Part shown: positions 34,796 to 48,420 of the stretch, piece by piece
How the letters are laid out: each line of letters starts with the position of its first letter
Numbering within the stretch: position 1 is the stretch's first letter
Origin: Cornus controversa
Taxonomy: Eukaryota > Streptophyta > Magnoliopsida > Cornales > Cornaceae
Assembly: GCA_026545225.1 (NCBI GenBank)
Contig: CM048845.1
Coordinates: 31,432,001-31,496,000, forward strand
Reading direction: 5' to 3'
Length of the DNA stretch: 64,000 bases
The notes under the pieces: model-generated
Databases searched by the model: none
What the model was told of the DNA's origin: nothing
The model's input: the letters and a program-made list of their open reading frames with translations, nothing else
Program-made: the position numbers and the translations under genes

Positions 34796-35170
34796 TGTAA
34801 CTAGAGGGGGAGGGGCTGAATAGGTTTGTCGATTTTTCTTTTTAATAATCCAAGGTTGGCTATAAAAGCCAATCACACATTCTAACACAATAGTTTATAG
34901 AGGAAAACCCCAGGGTGGGGTAAAAAATCGCTTGGCCCTCAGGTCCGAACTAAGCTCCACTATGTTTGAAAGGGTAGTGCAGTAATTCTTCAATCACTCT
35001 TTCACTCACCCAATTCAGCACATAATCACTCCAGCTCTTAATCTAGTTCACAGCATCTCTAAGCCTGAACCACTCTCACCAATCCTCACAATAGCTTTTC
35101 AGCTTTCAACCCAGCCTAGGCTTCCCAAAGCTCAAGCTATCTCTCACAATTCTCACCACAATCACTCACA
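34796..35170 (-). repeat. LTR or LTR part of the Sirevirus-type element
   Basis: It reads TGTGAGTGATTG...TCTAGTTACA on the minus strand, preceded by the PPT-like GGACAGGGGGAG. At 375 bp it is short for the group. An alternative is that the LTR extends to about 37,109, where another PPT-like tract lies. The AACTAGAGGGGGAGGGG end resembles 57,327-57,430 and, more weakly, the LTR at 14581. Confidence 0.5.
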
Positions 35171-35817
35171 CTCCCCCTGTCCAAAGGATACCTATACTTA
35201 GACTATACATAATGAATGTAGAGTCAGTTCAATGTAGCAAACAAGAACTTTTCAAGCTTTGATTTGTCGGTCTTTAAGGTCCAGCTTGATAATGACACGA
35301 CCTCTTGAATTCTTGGTACACAATAATGCTTAAATTTCTTTAAAGATAGTCTTCAGTGTGAATCACACAATGACGCTTGAACTTCTTCAAAGATAGGCTT
35401 CAATAAGTACACCCTTGAGTGTACCTATGATGGACTTGTAGTAGAACACTCTTTCAATGAATCTTGTTCGTAGCAACTTGAAAATTCTCTTTTAACTTGG
35501 TATTCATCATGCGCAACTAAGCAGGTACTAATTAGATTTTGAACCTATTCTTAACCATAGACACAACTGCAACTAGAGTAGAAATTAGTAGCACAGGAAG
35601 TTTAAAATGCAGAGAGTATGATCACAATTAATCAAAACATAATTTAATAAACTATAATTCAGCAAAGTATAGAATCAACAACTCAGCAATTAACAAGTTT
35701 CAAATCAGCAATATTGAAGTATCAAATTAGTAATATGAGTGTCTCAATTCAGCATTTTAAAATCAGCAAATCAACAATGTCTATGGTTTCAAATCAGCAA
35801 GTGAAGTTTCTAGATAA

Positions 35818-35965
35818 CAAATACACAAATTAGCAAGTGTAATTAAAAATTAGTAAGTGTAATTTCTGGACAGCAAATGCACAAATTAGCAAGTGCAATT
35901 TCTGGACTGCAAATGCATAAATCAGCAAGTGTAATTTTTAGATAGCAAATGCACAAATTAGCAAC
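35818..35965 (-). repeat. Minisatellite of ~36-bp units in the 3' UTR
   Basis: Units of the type 'AAATGCACAAATTAGCAAGT...' plus about 16 bp repeat roughly four times with small changes. Looser AATCAGCAA motifs extend left to about 35,650. It lies in the non-coding region between RNase H and LTR. Confidence 0.65.
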
Positions 35966-38900
35966 ATAAATTTTTTAAACTAATTTCAGCAACATCAAAA
36001 CTGATTTTAAAACTTAAAAGTTTAGCAATATCAAAACTAATTTCAGGACTTGGAAATTCAGAATTTAAACAGGGCATTAGCAACATGTATACAACAACTC
36101 TAAAATTAAACATGACATTAGCAACATGTATACAGCCATTCAAGAGCATATAATCAGAGAACATGTGCAACTGTGAGAGTGTGTGTCAACAACAAAGCCC
36201 CAACAAGTGCGTTTGTGCTTGAGAGCATGCATATATAATATTTTATTCATATAACTGTGCACTTGTGTTATGTGAATGAAAGATGATCAGAGAGATTTGA
36301 CCATCGATTTGAGCCCTCGGCTTAGGTTCTGACCGAGATTAACGAAGATGAAGAACAGAGGCTAACAGTTGATCGATGAAGACATAGAACAGAACCTCAA
36401 AGTTTGATCGATGAAGACTCAGATCAAAAACTTATGGGACAGTCCGAAGATTAGATAAGTAGCCATGGACGAACATATGAAGCTTATGTTATAGTTCGAT
36501 GTCTAGATCAGTAGCCATGAACGAACCTATGCACCATTTGAAATCTTGAAGCTGTTGATGGCCATGGAAGAAGACTCAAAGAACTTAGATCTGTTCAAAA
36601 ATTGTCAAGATTGATGCATGAAGAACCATGTCTCTGTTTGGAATCAGTGAAGAACTGAGCGATGAAGCATTCTCTCTCTCTGTTTTCACTCTGGTTCTCT
36701 CTATCACACACACCTCTCTTTTTTCTCTATTGCACTCATCATCTGATGTCACATTTTTTTCTCACTTATTAATATTAGCCCCGCTAACTCATATGCTCCA
36801 CCTTACATTTTTTATTTATTTTCTTTTTTTGGAAAAGTCATGAAACCCTAATGATATAAATTTCTAAAATACCCTTAAGGTTTCTTTGCCGTATAATTAA
36901 AATCCAAAATGCCCTTCTTGATAAATTCACAAACTTGCCCCTGTATTTAAGTTAGTGCATATACATGGAGACATATAATAGAACAAAATAATTTGATAAA
37001 TCATGAAATTAAATCCAGTAATTTCATTTAATGTAAAATGACACTAATACCCCTACGGATCCTTTTTGACATTAAAACTTGAGCAAACACGCTTAAGGAC
37101 TTCCTAGACCATCAATCTCTCCCTTTTGCCTTTTAATGTCAAAAACCACCTAACTTCTTTCTTCCCCTTTTTGACAATGAAAGTTAAAAAGGGTAGTAAA
37201 ATAGAAAGCGAGTGGGGAGGAAAGGTGAGGGCTAAGGCACTACGAAGTGTCTCGAACCTTGTTGGAGGCAAAGGTTTGATTATAATATCTGCTAATTGTG
37301 CCTCAGTATTGATATACTCTATGAGAATATTTCCTTTTTGCACATTGTCCCTCAGGAAGTGATACTTGGTGTTTATGTGTTTGCTTCAATTATGTAAAGT
37401 GTGGTTCTTACTAATAGCAATAACACTTTGATTATCACAGCAGATGGTAGTAGGGGTAGAGAATTCAATGCCTAGATTTGTGAGTGTGGTTCTCATCCAC
37501 AATGCTTGAAAGCAAGCTTGTGCAGCTGAAATGTATTCAGCTTCTGAGGTGGAGAGAGACACAGAAGCTTACTTCTTGCAAAGCCATGAAACCACATCAT
37601 TTGTAAACATATTACAACATCCTGAAGTGTTTTTTCTATCAATTTGTTAACCACCCCAATCAGCATCTGAGAAAGCCACAAAAGACCACACTAAAGAAGG
37701 GGTATAATGAAATCTGGGTCTAATGGTGCCTCTAATATATCTAAGGATCCTTTTGACAGCTTTCAAACATGAGTCTCTAGGATCACTTTGAAATCTAACA
37801 ACTAAGCCAACTACAAACATGATGTCAGGCCTTGATGCAGTAAGGTATAAAAGACTTCCTATCTTTGATTGATAAAGTGTATTATCAATAGGGTCAGTGG
37901 TACACTCTTTGGATAATTTTGTGGTGACACACATGGGAGTAGACATTGGTTTTGAATCATCCATGTTAATTTTTTTTAGAATTTCTTTTGCATACTTCTC
38001 TCGAGATATGAAAATACATTTAGCATGTTGATTGACTTGAAGTCCTAATATGTATTTCAAAGTGCCTAACATGGACATCTCAAACTTAGATTGCTTAAGT
38101 GCAACAAATTAAGTGGTTTGATTAGAGTGTAAACCTAATAAATTTGCAAAATTAAAAAGTTTGAGTTGGAGTGCCTCACATAGAGTGTGTCATCGACCTT
38201 TCCTCTTTGGAAACCTTGATCGATAAGAAAGGAGTGAAGTTTCTCATACCATGCCTTTGGAGCTTGCTTTAGTCCATAGAGCACTTTTTTGAGCTTGAGA
38301 ATATGTTGAGGATGCTTTGTATCGATAAATTCTTCAGGTTGCTCAATGTATACTTTCTCTAATAGATCACGATTTAGAAAATCAGACTTGACATCCATCT
38401 GATAGACCATTACTCTCTTATAGCATGCAAAAGAGAGAAGCATTCAGATTGACTCTAACCGAGCAACCGGAGCAAAAGTCTCATCATAGTCCAATTCGAT
38501 AATTTGAGCAAATCCTTTACAAACCAATTGAGCTTTGTTTCTGATGATGGTTCCTTTTTCATTCATCTTGTTTCAAAAGATCCACTTGGAGCCAATAACA
38601 TTCTTATTACTTGGCTTGGGCATAAGATTCCAAGTATCATTTCTATCAATTTGACAAAGTTATTCTTGCATCGCTATTATCCAATCAGGGTCATCTTTCA
38701 CCTAGGAGTAGCATTTTGGTTCAATAGAGGATAACATAGCAAAGTGACTATGTTCATCCTCATCTACAAGTGGTAAAGCCTTCTTCTTTGCTCTTGTGAG
38801 AGCTCTTCCTTCATTATTTTCCAAAATATTTTTTTGATGGAATTCCTTTTGTAGATTTGGATATCTAGGTTCTCTTTTCTCTTCTTCAATAGTAGTGGAT

Positions 38901-40240
38901 GAGCTAGGCTCAGCTTCCTTTTCTGCTTCTGAATGAAGATCTTTTTGAGAGTCTTCCTTTGGAGTGTTACCTTCTTCATTAATCTTCACATGAATGGATT
39001 CCACCATTTTCTTGGTTCTCAAATTGTATCATCTATAGGCTTTACTCTTTGTTGAATATCCAAAAAGATGCATTCATCAGCTCTTGAGTCAAACTTTCCC
39101 AGATTATCATTGTTGTTGTAGATGAATCATTTACTTCCAATGATTTTGAAGTAATGCACAGTTGTAGGCCTTCCAAACCACAAGTCAAAAGGTGTCTTTG
39201 TTGAGTTTGACCACAAGAGAGCCCTGTTGATAATGTAAATCGTTGTGTTTACCGTTTTTGTCCAAAAACCCTTGGATAAATTCTTCTCAAACAGAAGTGT
39301 TCTTCCCATTTCTTGAATTGTCCTATTTCTTCTTTCAACAACCCTATTTTGTTAAGGTGTTCTCACTGCTAAGAAGTCTTTCTTGATTCCCTTTTAGTTC
39401 TAAAATCAGATCTAAGCCTCTTAACCCTTTAACTTTTCTTATTTTCAACAAGGATAACAAACTTTTTAAAATGAATTATAGATTCAGATTTTTCTTTCAG
39501 AAAATAAATCCAAGTCATTCTACTATAATCATCAATGAAAAGCATAAAGTACTTGCTACCACCAATACTTGTGGTCCTCATGGGTCCACACAAATCCATA
39601 TGCACAATATCAAGTGGTTAAGAAGTATTTACTTCCTTTGTTTTAAAAGGAATTTTTGTCTGCATACCTTGTTGACAAGCATTGCATACTTGATTTTCAT
39701 TCAGAGACAAATTTGGAAGAACTCTAACAGACTTATGCTTGATAAGATTTTTTATGTTCTTGGAATACACATGCCGTAACCTTTTATGCCAAAGTATTCA
39801 ATTTTTCATGTTAGTGAATTTGCAAACAGTGTGTGAGAAGTCTTCATGAATAATGTAGACATTTCTTGAAGCTCTACATGCATCAAAAAGAGTTTTATTG
39901 GATTATTTATCAATAACATTTCAGTTTTCTTTGTCAAAATTTACTAAGCTACCAGTGTCACATAATTGACTCACACTCAACAAGTTATGCTTTAAACCCA
40001 CTACATAGAGCACATCACTTAGTATGGGCATTTATTTGGTTTCAAGTATTGTACATTTTCCTACAATTTTGCCTTTCTTATTATCTCCAAAAATAACTGA
40101 ACCACCATCAAAATTTTTAATGTTAGCAAATTTGGTCTTATCTCCTGTCATGTGCCTAGAACAACCACTATCAACATACCACTTAGTATTGACATTACAA
40201 GCTTTCAAAGCAGTGTAGACAAACATGCTTATAGAGTTCA

Positions 40241-43200
40241 ATTTCTTAGGATGGACAGTTCATTCGGATGAGAGCATGAGATTAAAAGGGAAGATGTTTG
40301 TTCCCTTAGCTTGTTGGGATAAAATTATGAAAGAGTTTCATAACTTGAGACTTGTAGTATATCCAGGTGGTACCAAGATGTATCCTAACTTATGCCGACA
40401 GTATTGGTGGAAAGGTATGAAAAATAATGTAACTCAGTTTGTGGCAAGGTGAGGTGCCTCACTTGTCAACAAGTGAAGGTCAACCATCAGAGGTCAGTAG
40501 GTTTGTTACAACCATTGCTTGTGGCTATGTAGAAATGGGAGCATGTCACTATGGACTTTGTGACAGGACTTCCAAGGTCGAGGAAGAGTCGCGAGGTAGT
40601 TTGGGTTGTCGTTGATAGATTGATGAAAGTAGCTCACTTTATTCCCATTAGAGTGACAGATGATATGGATACTCTCAGTAGATTATATATTGAGCAGATC
40701 CTTAGACTTCATGGTGTTTCAATATCTATTGTTTCAAATAGAGACCCACGATTTACATCTCGATTTTGGCAGAGTTTCCAAGCAACACTTGATACGGACC
40801 TTCACTTTAGTACGACTTTTTATCCTCATACAGATTCTGGAGGATATGCTGCGGGCATGTGTACTTGATCTTTGGGGTAGTTGGGAGGATCACCTTCCTT
40901 TGGTGGTGTTTACATACAATAATAGCAATCAAGATAGTATTGAGATGGCTCCATTTGAGGCTTTGTATGGTAGACCATGTAGGTCACTTATCTGTTGGAC
41001 TGAGGTTGGAGAGACAGTTTCTTTGGGACCCAATTTATTTTGGGAAACTACGGAGAATATCAAGGTAATTCGGCAGAGATTGCTTACAGCTCAAAGTCAT
41101 CAGAAGAGCTATGACAATAGGAGATGGTGACCATTGGTATTTGAGGTGGTGGATCATGTGTTTTTGAAGGTCTCACGAGGGAGAGGATTGATGAGGTTTG
41201 GTAGTAGTTGCAAGCTAGTGCTACAATTTATCAGATCATTTGAGATCTTTGATCGCGTAGGAGAGGTTGCCTATCGCTTGGCATTGCCACCGCAATTGTC
41301 AAGTGTGCACAACACTTTTTATGTGTCTATGTTGAGGAAGTATGAGTCGGACCCTTCACATGTGCTTTATTCGACAGACCTTGAGGTGAAATAGAATGTG
41401 TCATACGAGGAGAGGCCAATTTAGATTTTGAACACTAGAGAGCAAGTACTTCGGGGTAAAACCATTCCATTGGTTAAAGTACTTTGGAGGCATCATGGGG
41501 TGGAAGAGGCTACATGGGAGCGATAATAAGAAGTCCGCTCAAAGTATCCCGAGTTGTTCATCACTTGAGATACATTCTAATTTTGAGGTCAAAATTCTTA
41601 TAAGGATGGGATGTTGTAGAGACCGTGCCCAATTTTGGTTGGTTTTTTTATTTTTTCATCATTTATTACTTTAAGTGCATTTTAAATTATATTTAACAGG
41701 TTTTGAATGTGGGGAACATGTTTAGAAGGTTGGGATATGATTTTGGAAAGTTTTGGAAACTTTTGAAAAAGTTTGACTTTTTGGTCAACGGGAGCCCCGG
41801 GATGAGGTTAAGTGAGTCTGGGAATTTTTTATTTTTTATTTTTGACTATGAACTAAACAAAATTTTTAGAGTGTTGAGGAAGCAATTTTGTGTCCAACAG
41901 AGTTTTTGAAATCAAAAATGGAGTTTGAGAGGGTACGTTTAGTGGGCTGGGGGCAAAATAGTCATTTTACGCCCCTAGGAGTGGAATAAATATCTGGGAG
42001 GTCAGAGATATTCATTTTTATGAATCTCTCTCTCTCTCTCTCTAAAGCTCCCACTTCATATCTCTCCTTCTCTCTAGAATTTAGAAGGCTTAAGGTGTGA
42101 TTTGGAGGTAACCGAAGAAGGAATATGTGTAGATGGCGTCAAGGGCTTAAGTTTGAATCGATCAAAGTTCGTGTTTCGTAAACTTGGGACGGTTGGGATT
42201 CCTCGAAATGGGATTCAAAGATTAATATTTGAGGTAGGGGTGCTAGACTCATCTTTACTTTGATCTTATAGGTCACTTTTATGTGACATGAAAGATAGAT
42301 TCGATTTCTTGAGCCTAGGGTTATGTATATGTGTATATATGTATATCAATGTGATTTATGCATGTATAAATGTCTAACATATTAGTTATGACTTATATAT
42401 GTTGTGTATGTGCAAATGAGACTATGAACACTTTTGATGAAAAATGTGTTCGTTTGGTGAAAACATGAAAATGTCAGTTTTCATAAACTTGTGCATGAAG
42501 GATGTGATTTTTCTTGTAAAATGCATAAGCATGAAGATTTTCATGATGTGAGTGTGATAGCATTGTGACAATATTGAGGTGAGAGTGAAATGCATTGATT
42601 TGATAAAAATGCATTCAATGTTTGGATATGTGCATTGTTATGATTATGTGCACTATGTGATGATCTTGGGGCAGGAGTGTGAATTAAGATAAGGGGATGG
42701 TCCCTAGGGTGAAAGACCCAAAACTTGGCCAAGAGGAGGCGCTCCCTTTAGGTTAGCAACCCGATAAAGCGTAAGTAGAGTTTGGGTGCCCTTAAGACCT
42801 TTACTATTGGAGTGATTTAATAGCCCCCTCATGAATTGATTTTTGAATTTATGTGGCGTGAGTTATATATATAAATTGTGACTTGCTCAATTTGATATAT
42901 ATATATAAATGCATTAAGATGTGAAGCATCACACATGATTTAAAAAACGTGTTTGTTTATGGGTAAAGAACATGTATACTTGTCATGTAGGCATGTAGCG
43001 ATTTCATATGCACTCATATATGACTGACGGGTCAGAGTAGGGTAGGATGGATCATTTTTACTGAGCTGTGAGAAGATAAAGCTCACCCCTTATATACAAT
43101 TTTTTTTCCAGATAAGACACTAATGGAAGATGAGACATGATTGGCTAGGTGGATTCTTGAAGTTCTTTTGAGTTTTGACCTTTTGATATGTATATAGATG

Positions 43201-43530
43201 TCCATGTCGGCTTGTGGCATGTGGACTAGATGGAAAGAATTGTATTTATGTTTTAAGTATGTTGGTATGTTTTAGTTCATATGTAATGACTATATATTGA
43301 TTACATGTGACTTTTGGTGTATGAATGGAATGATGTGATTTTGACTTCCTTTATGCATTATCTTGTGGGAATGAAATGAATGATGGACTTTTTAAGTTTC
43401 GATCGGAGTTGAATGTTATGCATTCTAGCCTCTTAACTTGCGTATTTTATTCTCTTAGTGAAAGATTATTTTGTGACTTTACTTCGTTTTAGTATTTTCT
43501 ATATTTTTAGGGCCTTAATAATTATTTCAG
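40241..43530 (+). mobile_element. Tekay/Del chromovirus (gypsy), 3' part
   Basis: Plus-strand integrase begins abruptly at about 40,241 and includes the H2C2-like region, the core ([40 protein letters not shown]) and a C-terminal chromodomain-type tail (VHNTFYVSMLRKY, then GVEEATWE near 41,500). An LTR follows from about 41,613 (TGTAGAGACCGTG). The right end of the LTR is not precisely defined. Gag, protease and RT are absent. Broken; no partner LTR in the same orientation. Confidence 0.75.
41613..43530 (+). repeat. Tekay-type LTR
   Basis: It starts TGTAGAGACCGTGCCC just after the chromodomain-type tail, has a CT-rich tract (42,028-42,075) like a leader, and AT-rich downstream text. Its first 250 bp match the minus-strand LTR starts at 59,573 and 59,931. 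The right border is approximate. Confidence 0.6.
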
Positions 43531-43549
43531 TTAAAACTATGATTTTGGG

Positions 43550-46500
43550 CTTTTAAAGATGACATGCTAAAGGATTAGATGAAGCCTACATCAAATAGAT
43601 CCATTCAACTTGATACTTTAACTCAAATCAGCCCAAGGAAGAGGTCCAAGAGAAATACAACTGGTTAAAGAAGTTACGAGCCTGAAGCCCAATTCTGTGC
43701 TTAATATAGTTTTAATCCAGTTATGGAAAATGGATCAGAAGTCATATTTTTGAGCCTCAAATCAACTTAATTTCCGTGTAGGTTGGTTGAACAAAATTTG
43801 ATTCCGGACACTTTTGTATTTTATAAATATTCCGTGAATCGGACTTCTAGTGGGTCCAAGTTAGGTCGAACATCAGTAGAAAATTCCACCTGTTTAGTGC
43901 TATGGGAAAACCAAATTAATTCCTAATTGGATTAGGACTTGATGTATTCTCTTGGGAGTTTAAAAGGAAGAATTAGGGACTATTTTGGGGGAGCTTTTGG
44001 ACAGTATTGAAGATATAATTTGCAAAGCTTTGGAGTGGAAAACCATTGGAGAATGAACTTTTGTGCATATTTTATGAAGATGATGCTTTCTTCCTCAACC
44101 ATTGAAGCTTCTTCTTCTACCATGAGATGTTAGTTCATCCACTAGGGTTTTGATGTAACCCTAACTAAGCATCAATGGTTTGATTATTTTAATTATTGGG
44201 GATTTTCGTATACATGCATAGATTGTGTAATTTAGAGGATTCTTATTATAGAATTAAGCTGTAAAAGTCTTACAAATTTAATTTCAATGGTTTCTTATCT
44301 TGTCTTAGATATTTAGTTGTTGTTATTGAACTCAATTTCTCTTATTTTTGTGATTATGAGAGCGATTATTACACAATGGTAATCACTGAACATATCATTA
44401 AAAGCTTTGATGGAGTATGCCTAGAGAAGATGGACCATACTGCACCCTAGATCAGAGTAGTTAGGCAGATGGCCTATGCCAATGGAAGATAGTCCATGAC
44501 TTAGCCTTAATCATATGTTATTTTCTTGACGGATGGAGGTGAGCTTATAGCCACCGACACCACTTATGCTTGGTATAATTCTTCATAGTTAGTTCAATTA
44601 GTCATTGAATATGAAGTTAGTGGTGAAGTCAATGACCCTAGATTTAACTCATATTTTCTACACTCTCTATTTACTCTTGTTTTATTTTAATTGCTTCTTT
44701 AATTAGTTAGATATAAAACTCATAATTCTTTTCTTCTAAATTTAATTAGAATTAATTCTGTATACCAACTCATTCATACCATAATCCTTGAGGTTCGACA
44801 CCCTTTTGATAGCCCTATTCTGCAAAGAATTCATTCTATTGCGAAGTGTGGTAGTTTTCGCCGCCGTTGCCGGGGATTATCTATTTGATTGATTGGATTT
44901 TACATAATTGGATTTTTAGTTTAGGAAATTTTTATATTTTGATTTTAATATTGTTTTTGTTTTATTTTCATATACTAATTTGTTTTATTTTTTTATTATT
45001 ATTATTTTTTTGAATTTTTATATTGTTACTAATTTGTTTTATTTTATTTTTGTTTTCTTTTGAGGGATTTCAATCACCATACCATTGAGCAAGAGGAAGA
45101 GATTATTGACGTCATGGCTAGCGTGATAATAATGAGGACAACAATATTGTGCCTAATGCTATTGTGAACACTGCATAGAGCTATGAGATCAAGTCTAGTA
45201 TCATCTAGATGTTGCCACCGTACTTCGGGTTGACTAATGAGAATCCGTACAAGCACTTAGATGATTTTATAGAAGTTTGCTCAATAACAAAAATTCATAA
45301 CTTCTCAGAACATGTTTTCCAAATGCGACTCTTTCCATTCTCTATGAAGGAGAAGGCTAAGTATTAGTTCAGAACTCTATCGGCGAGCTCTATCACTACA
45401 TGGATTCAAATGCAAAATGAGTTCTTGAAGAAATATTTTCCAATAGGGAGGAACAATCAATTCAGACGCGCTACCTCTAGTTTCTCTTAATCTGAGGGGG
45501 AACAATTCTATGAGACATGGGAGAGATTCAAGGACCTTCTTAGGAAGTGTCCTCATCACCAAGTTCCAAAGTGGCAATTAGTGCAGTGTTTCTATAAGGG
45601 GCTGACATAAGGTAATAGACATATGGTGGATGCATCATATGGGGGTACTTTTATGTTAAAAAGTGAAGATGTAGCATAGATTTTGTTTGAGAATCTTAGT
45701 GACAATTCTTTGCAACACGTGCCTTTATCTCCTTCAAGCAGACCAACCCATTCGAGGAAGACAGATGATATTTTTAAGGTTGGTAATACAAATTCTATGT
45801 CTACCATTGTGGATGTTGTGGCACAGAGAGTGGTGCAACTCATGGCAGGAAATCAGCCCACTTTTCAACCTCAGAACTATGTGCCTCTATAGCCATATCA
45901 AGCACAAGTTCCTATGCCACCAAAGAATTCAACTATTGAGGACAAGATAATGATTGTCCTAGCAAAACTTGAGAAGCTTGACTCTATTGCTGAAGTAGTT
46001 CAATCAATTGCCCAACTAGTTCATTCTCACTCTCAATCGATCGCTAAACTGGAATCTCAGTTTGGACAACTTGCCAATGCCTTAAGTAAAAGAAAAGAGG
46101 GGACTCTACTAAGTCAACCAGTTACCAACCCAAGAGGGGTTTATGTCCTCGACAATATTTCTTCTTTGAGCAACCCACATCTTGAAGAGGTTCCAGCCAT
46201 CACCACTTTGAGAAGTTGGAAATTAATTGATAATAAGGTGGGAGAAAAGAAGAAGAAAAAGTAATCACAAGTCCAAGTGCTGAAAATTCATATGAGCCCA
46301 AGGCTCCTTTCCCACAACATTTTCTTGAAGCATCTAAGTTGCAGAAGTAAGGGGACAAGTTGCATGACATGATGGAGATGTTTTGGCAAGTGAATATTAA
46401 TCTACCACTCCTTGATGCCATCAAATAGATTCCTCCTTATGCAAAATTTTTGAAGGACTTGTGCACTCAAAAAAGGAGATCAATGAGTCATGTTCCAAAG

Positions 46501-46893
46501 AGAGTCATACTTCCATAACAAGTGAGCTATATTATCCAGCATTTCACTCGTCTAAAGTACAAATATCCTGGAGCTCCAACTATCTCATGCATAATTGGGG
46601 AGCACCATGTGGATAAAGCTCTTCTTGATTTGGGTGCAAGTGTGGATTTGTTGCCCTACTCAATCTACCTACAATTAGGTTTGGAAGAATTGAAGCCTAC
46701 CACGATTGTGTTGCGATTTGCAGATAGATCAACCAAACAACCTTGTGGGATCATTGAAGATGTCAACATCAAGGTGGATAAATTCTATTTCCCAATGGAC
46801 TTCATTATTCTAGATACCGAGCTAGTGCATAATCTGAACAAGCATATTCCAGTCATCCGTTTCTAGCTATTGCTAATGCTCGTATGAGCTGTA
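43550..46893 (+). mobile_element. Athila-type Ty3/gypsy element, 5' part
   Basis: Plus strand: LTR (about 43,550-44,850), PBS at 44,857-44,875 (GCCGCCGTTGCCGGGGATTA), gag region (about 45,080-46,500), then retropepsin (46,520-46,866) with ALLDLGASVDLLPYSIY and KQPCGIIEDVNIKVDKFYF. The DLGAS form of the active-site motif is usual in Athila. The element ends at about 46,893, where unrelated sequence starts. Broken at several points; RT onward absent. Confidence 0.7.
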
Positions 46894-47470
46894 TATAAGT
46901 AGTGAAGAAGATCACCTCGGCACTCCGCCACATGTCCTAAAGGACATGCATTCTTGATAAGGACAGTATCCAAAAATCATAAGTCCCTCTGGCACATGGA
47001 TTTGCTCATACAATTTTGACTAGGGGTGGTAAACTCCCCATTGCACATATCCATGACCATGGAGATCACGGTAGTATCAGGCGGAAGGGACTCCCTGAAG
47101 AGTGGGTGACAATCCAGGTCAACCATATCTGGAGGCTGCAAGTGTGAACAGCCTATCAGCTGGACAATCCAACTCGCTGTGATGGTAATCGTAGTCCCTC
47201 CCACCATGGTCTGCAAAGTACCAGGCATGGTGCATGAGTACAACATGTGCTCGTAGAAAACCTATACCAGCCTACTGTATGCGATGTCGGATGGTGGCTG
47301 GAGCAGTCTGTTAAGCCGGCATAGTCGCAGCTCTGCCACGGCCCATGCCGTGTCGCAGCGTGCCTCAAACTCTGCTACGTCAAATCTATGCTCGGGGTGA
47401 AATCCCCGAGTACGCCAAGCTCGCCCCAGCATGTCTCATATCTGGATACCGGGATTCTTCACGCTAGTCA
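46894..47470 (-). pseudogene. Accessory-protein-like ORF fossil
   Basis: Minus-strand open segments (46977-47246 and neighbours) encode text such as YEHMLYSCTMPGTLQTM, then LDTVLIKNACPLGHVAECR and LLHYLY. The layout resembles the 16249-17252 region (LNLVVSYNLDPHDH...LLYHIV), so it may belong to the same 'putative plant transposon protein' group carried by plant retroelements. It is broken and its parent element is not clear. The similarity is by eye and weak. Confidence 0.35.
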
Positions 47471-48420
47471 TATCCCGGGACTATCTACAATTATTCCAAA
47501 AATGATGTAAATCAAAAAGAATGCTCCAGTTCATGGCATCAAGACATGTACTCCAAAACATACTCACGGTGACTTAATAAAGTTCACTAGGAATCATGAA
47601 AGCCATTCAAACCGTGGAATCCATTCATGCGCAAGGCAAAATCTAAATCTACCGTAACCCACATAGATATACAAATCACAATATACCCCAACCGAATGGT
47701 TTATTCGTTCGCACCCCACCCCATAAACTCGTGTGTGCAACACGTACCCAACATCACCCTCAAAGGTTGTAATGACACTAATCCATTCAAACACACGTTT
47801 CTTTTCTATATATATGCCCATGCAATCAACCAAACCCAAGGGAAGTAAAAGAGAAACTACAAAAGACGTGGAACTGGACTCACCCGAAGTGTCGCTGCTG
47901 AACCGTGCGAGAAGATGAATCCCGATGGTGGGGCCTTCGCAGATGATGAAGAACTATGATGGAGGTCGTAAGGGGGTTTGGGGTTCTTGGCCGAGAGAGA
48001 GGGAAGTATGGGTCATGAGAGTGGGAGTGAAATGAAGGTGAAGGGTCATGCTTTAAAATATATTAGCTGATGTATATGTTGTTCGTGTGCCAGTCTCGAT
48101 TGTGCGAAATGTACATTTCGCATAATCGAGATTTCGATCATATGAAATGGATGTTTCGCACAATTGAAATGTCGATTGTTCGAGGGGCTATCAAAGTAGT
48201 ATCGAAGAAAACCAACTCTCGGGACTTTGCATCCTGTAGTAACTCTGTAGTTTTCTTCAAAATCTTGATTGTGCAAAATCATGGTTTTGCACAATCGAGA
48301 TTTTAATTGTGCAAAATGTCCATTTCGCACAATCGAGATTGTGACTGCAAACTGCAAGTTGGCCACTTGTCCACTTGCCCACTTGACTCTAATTTACAGC
48401 ACTAAGATACAAATTTGTTT
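47471..48420 (-). promoter_or_regulatory. Leader-like region with four long palindromes
   Basis: Upstream (minus sense) of the accessory-like fossil lies a CT-rich leader-like segment and then palindromes at 48095-48130, about 48132-48170, 48264-48299 and about 48302-48340. Their arms are of the form CTCGATTGTGCGAAATG and its complement. Centres fall in two pairs 38-39 bp apart. No LTR borders were identified. Confidence 0.5.

Larger units (their letters stand above)
34796..40240 (-). mobile_element. Sirevirus-type copia element, pol and 3' part
   Basis: On the minus strand: protease (about 40,240-40,030; KWYVDSGCSRHMTG), integrase (about 39,990-39,030), linker (38,700-39,020), RT (about 38,700-37,650; MSMLGTLKYILGLQV, SLLYLTASRPDIMF), RNase H end (about 37,650-37,200; EAQLADIIIKPL), a 1.9-kb 3' untranslated region, and an LTR. 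Lineage follows the RT and protease text. The gag side is missing; the element stops where a plus-strand gypsy integrase begins. Broken at many points; a fossil. Confidence 0.8.

Noticed and set aside
48095-48340. CRISPR-like repeat array
   Set aside because: Units are palindromes with irregular spacers in a plant genome; no cas genes and no conserved leader.
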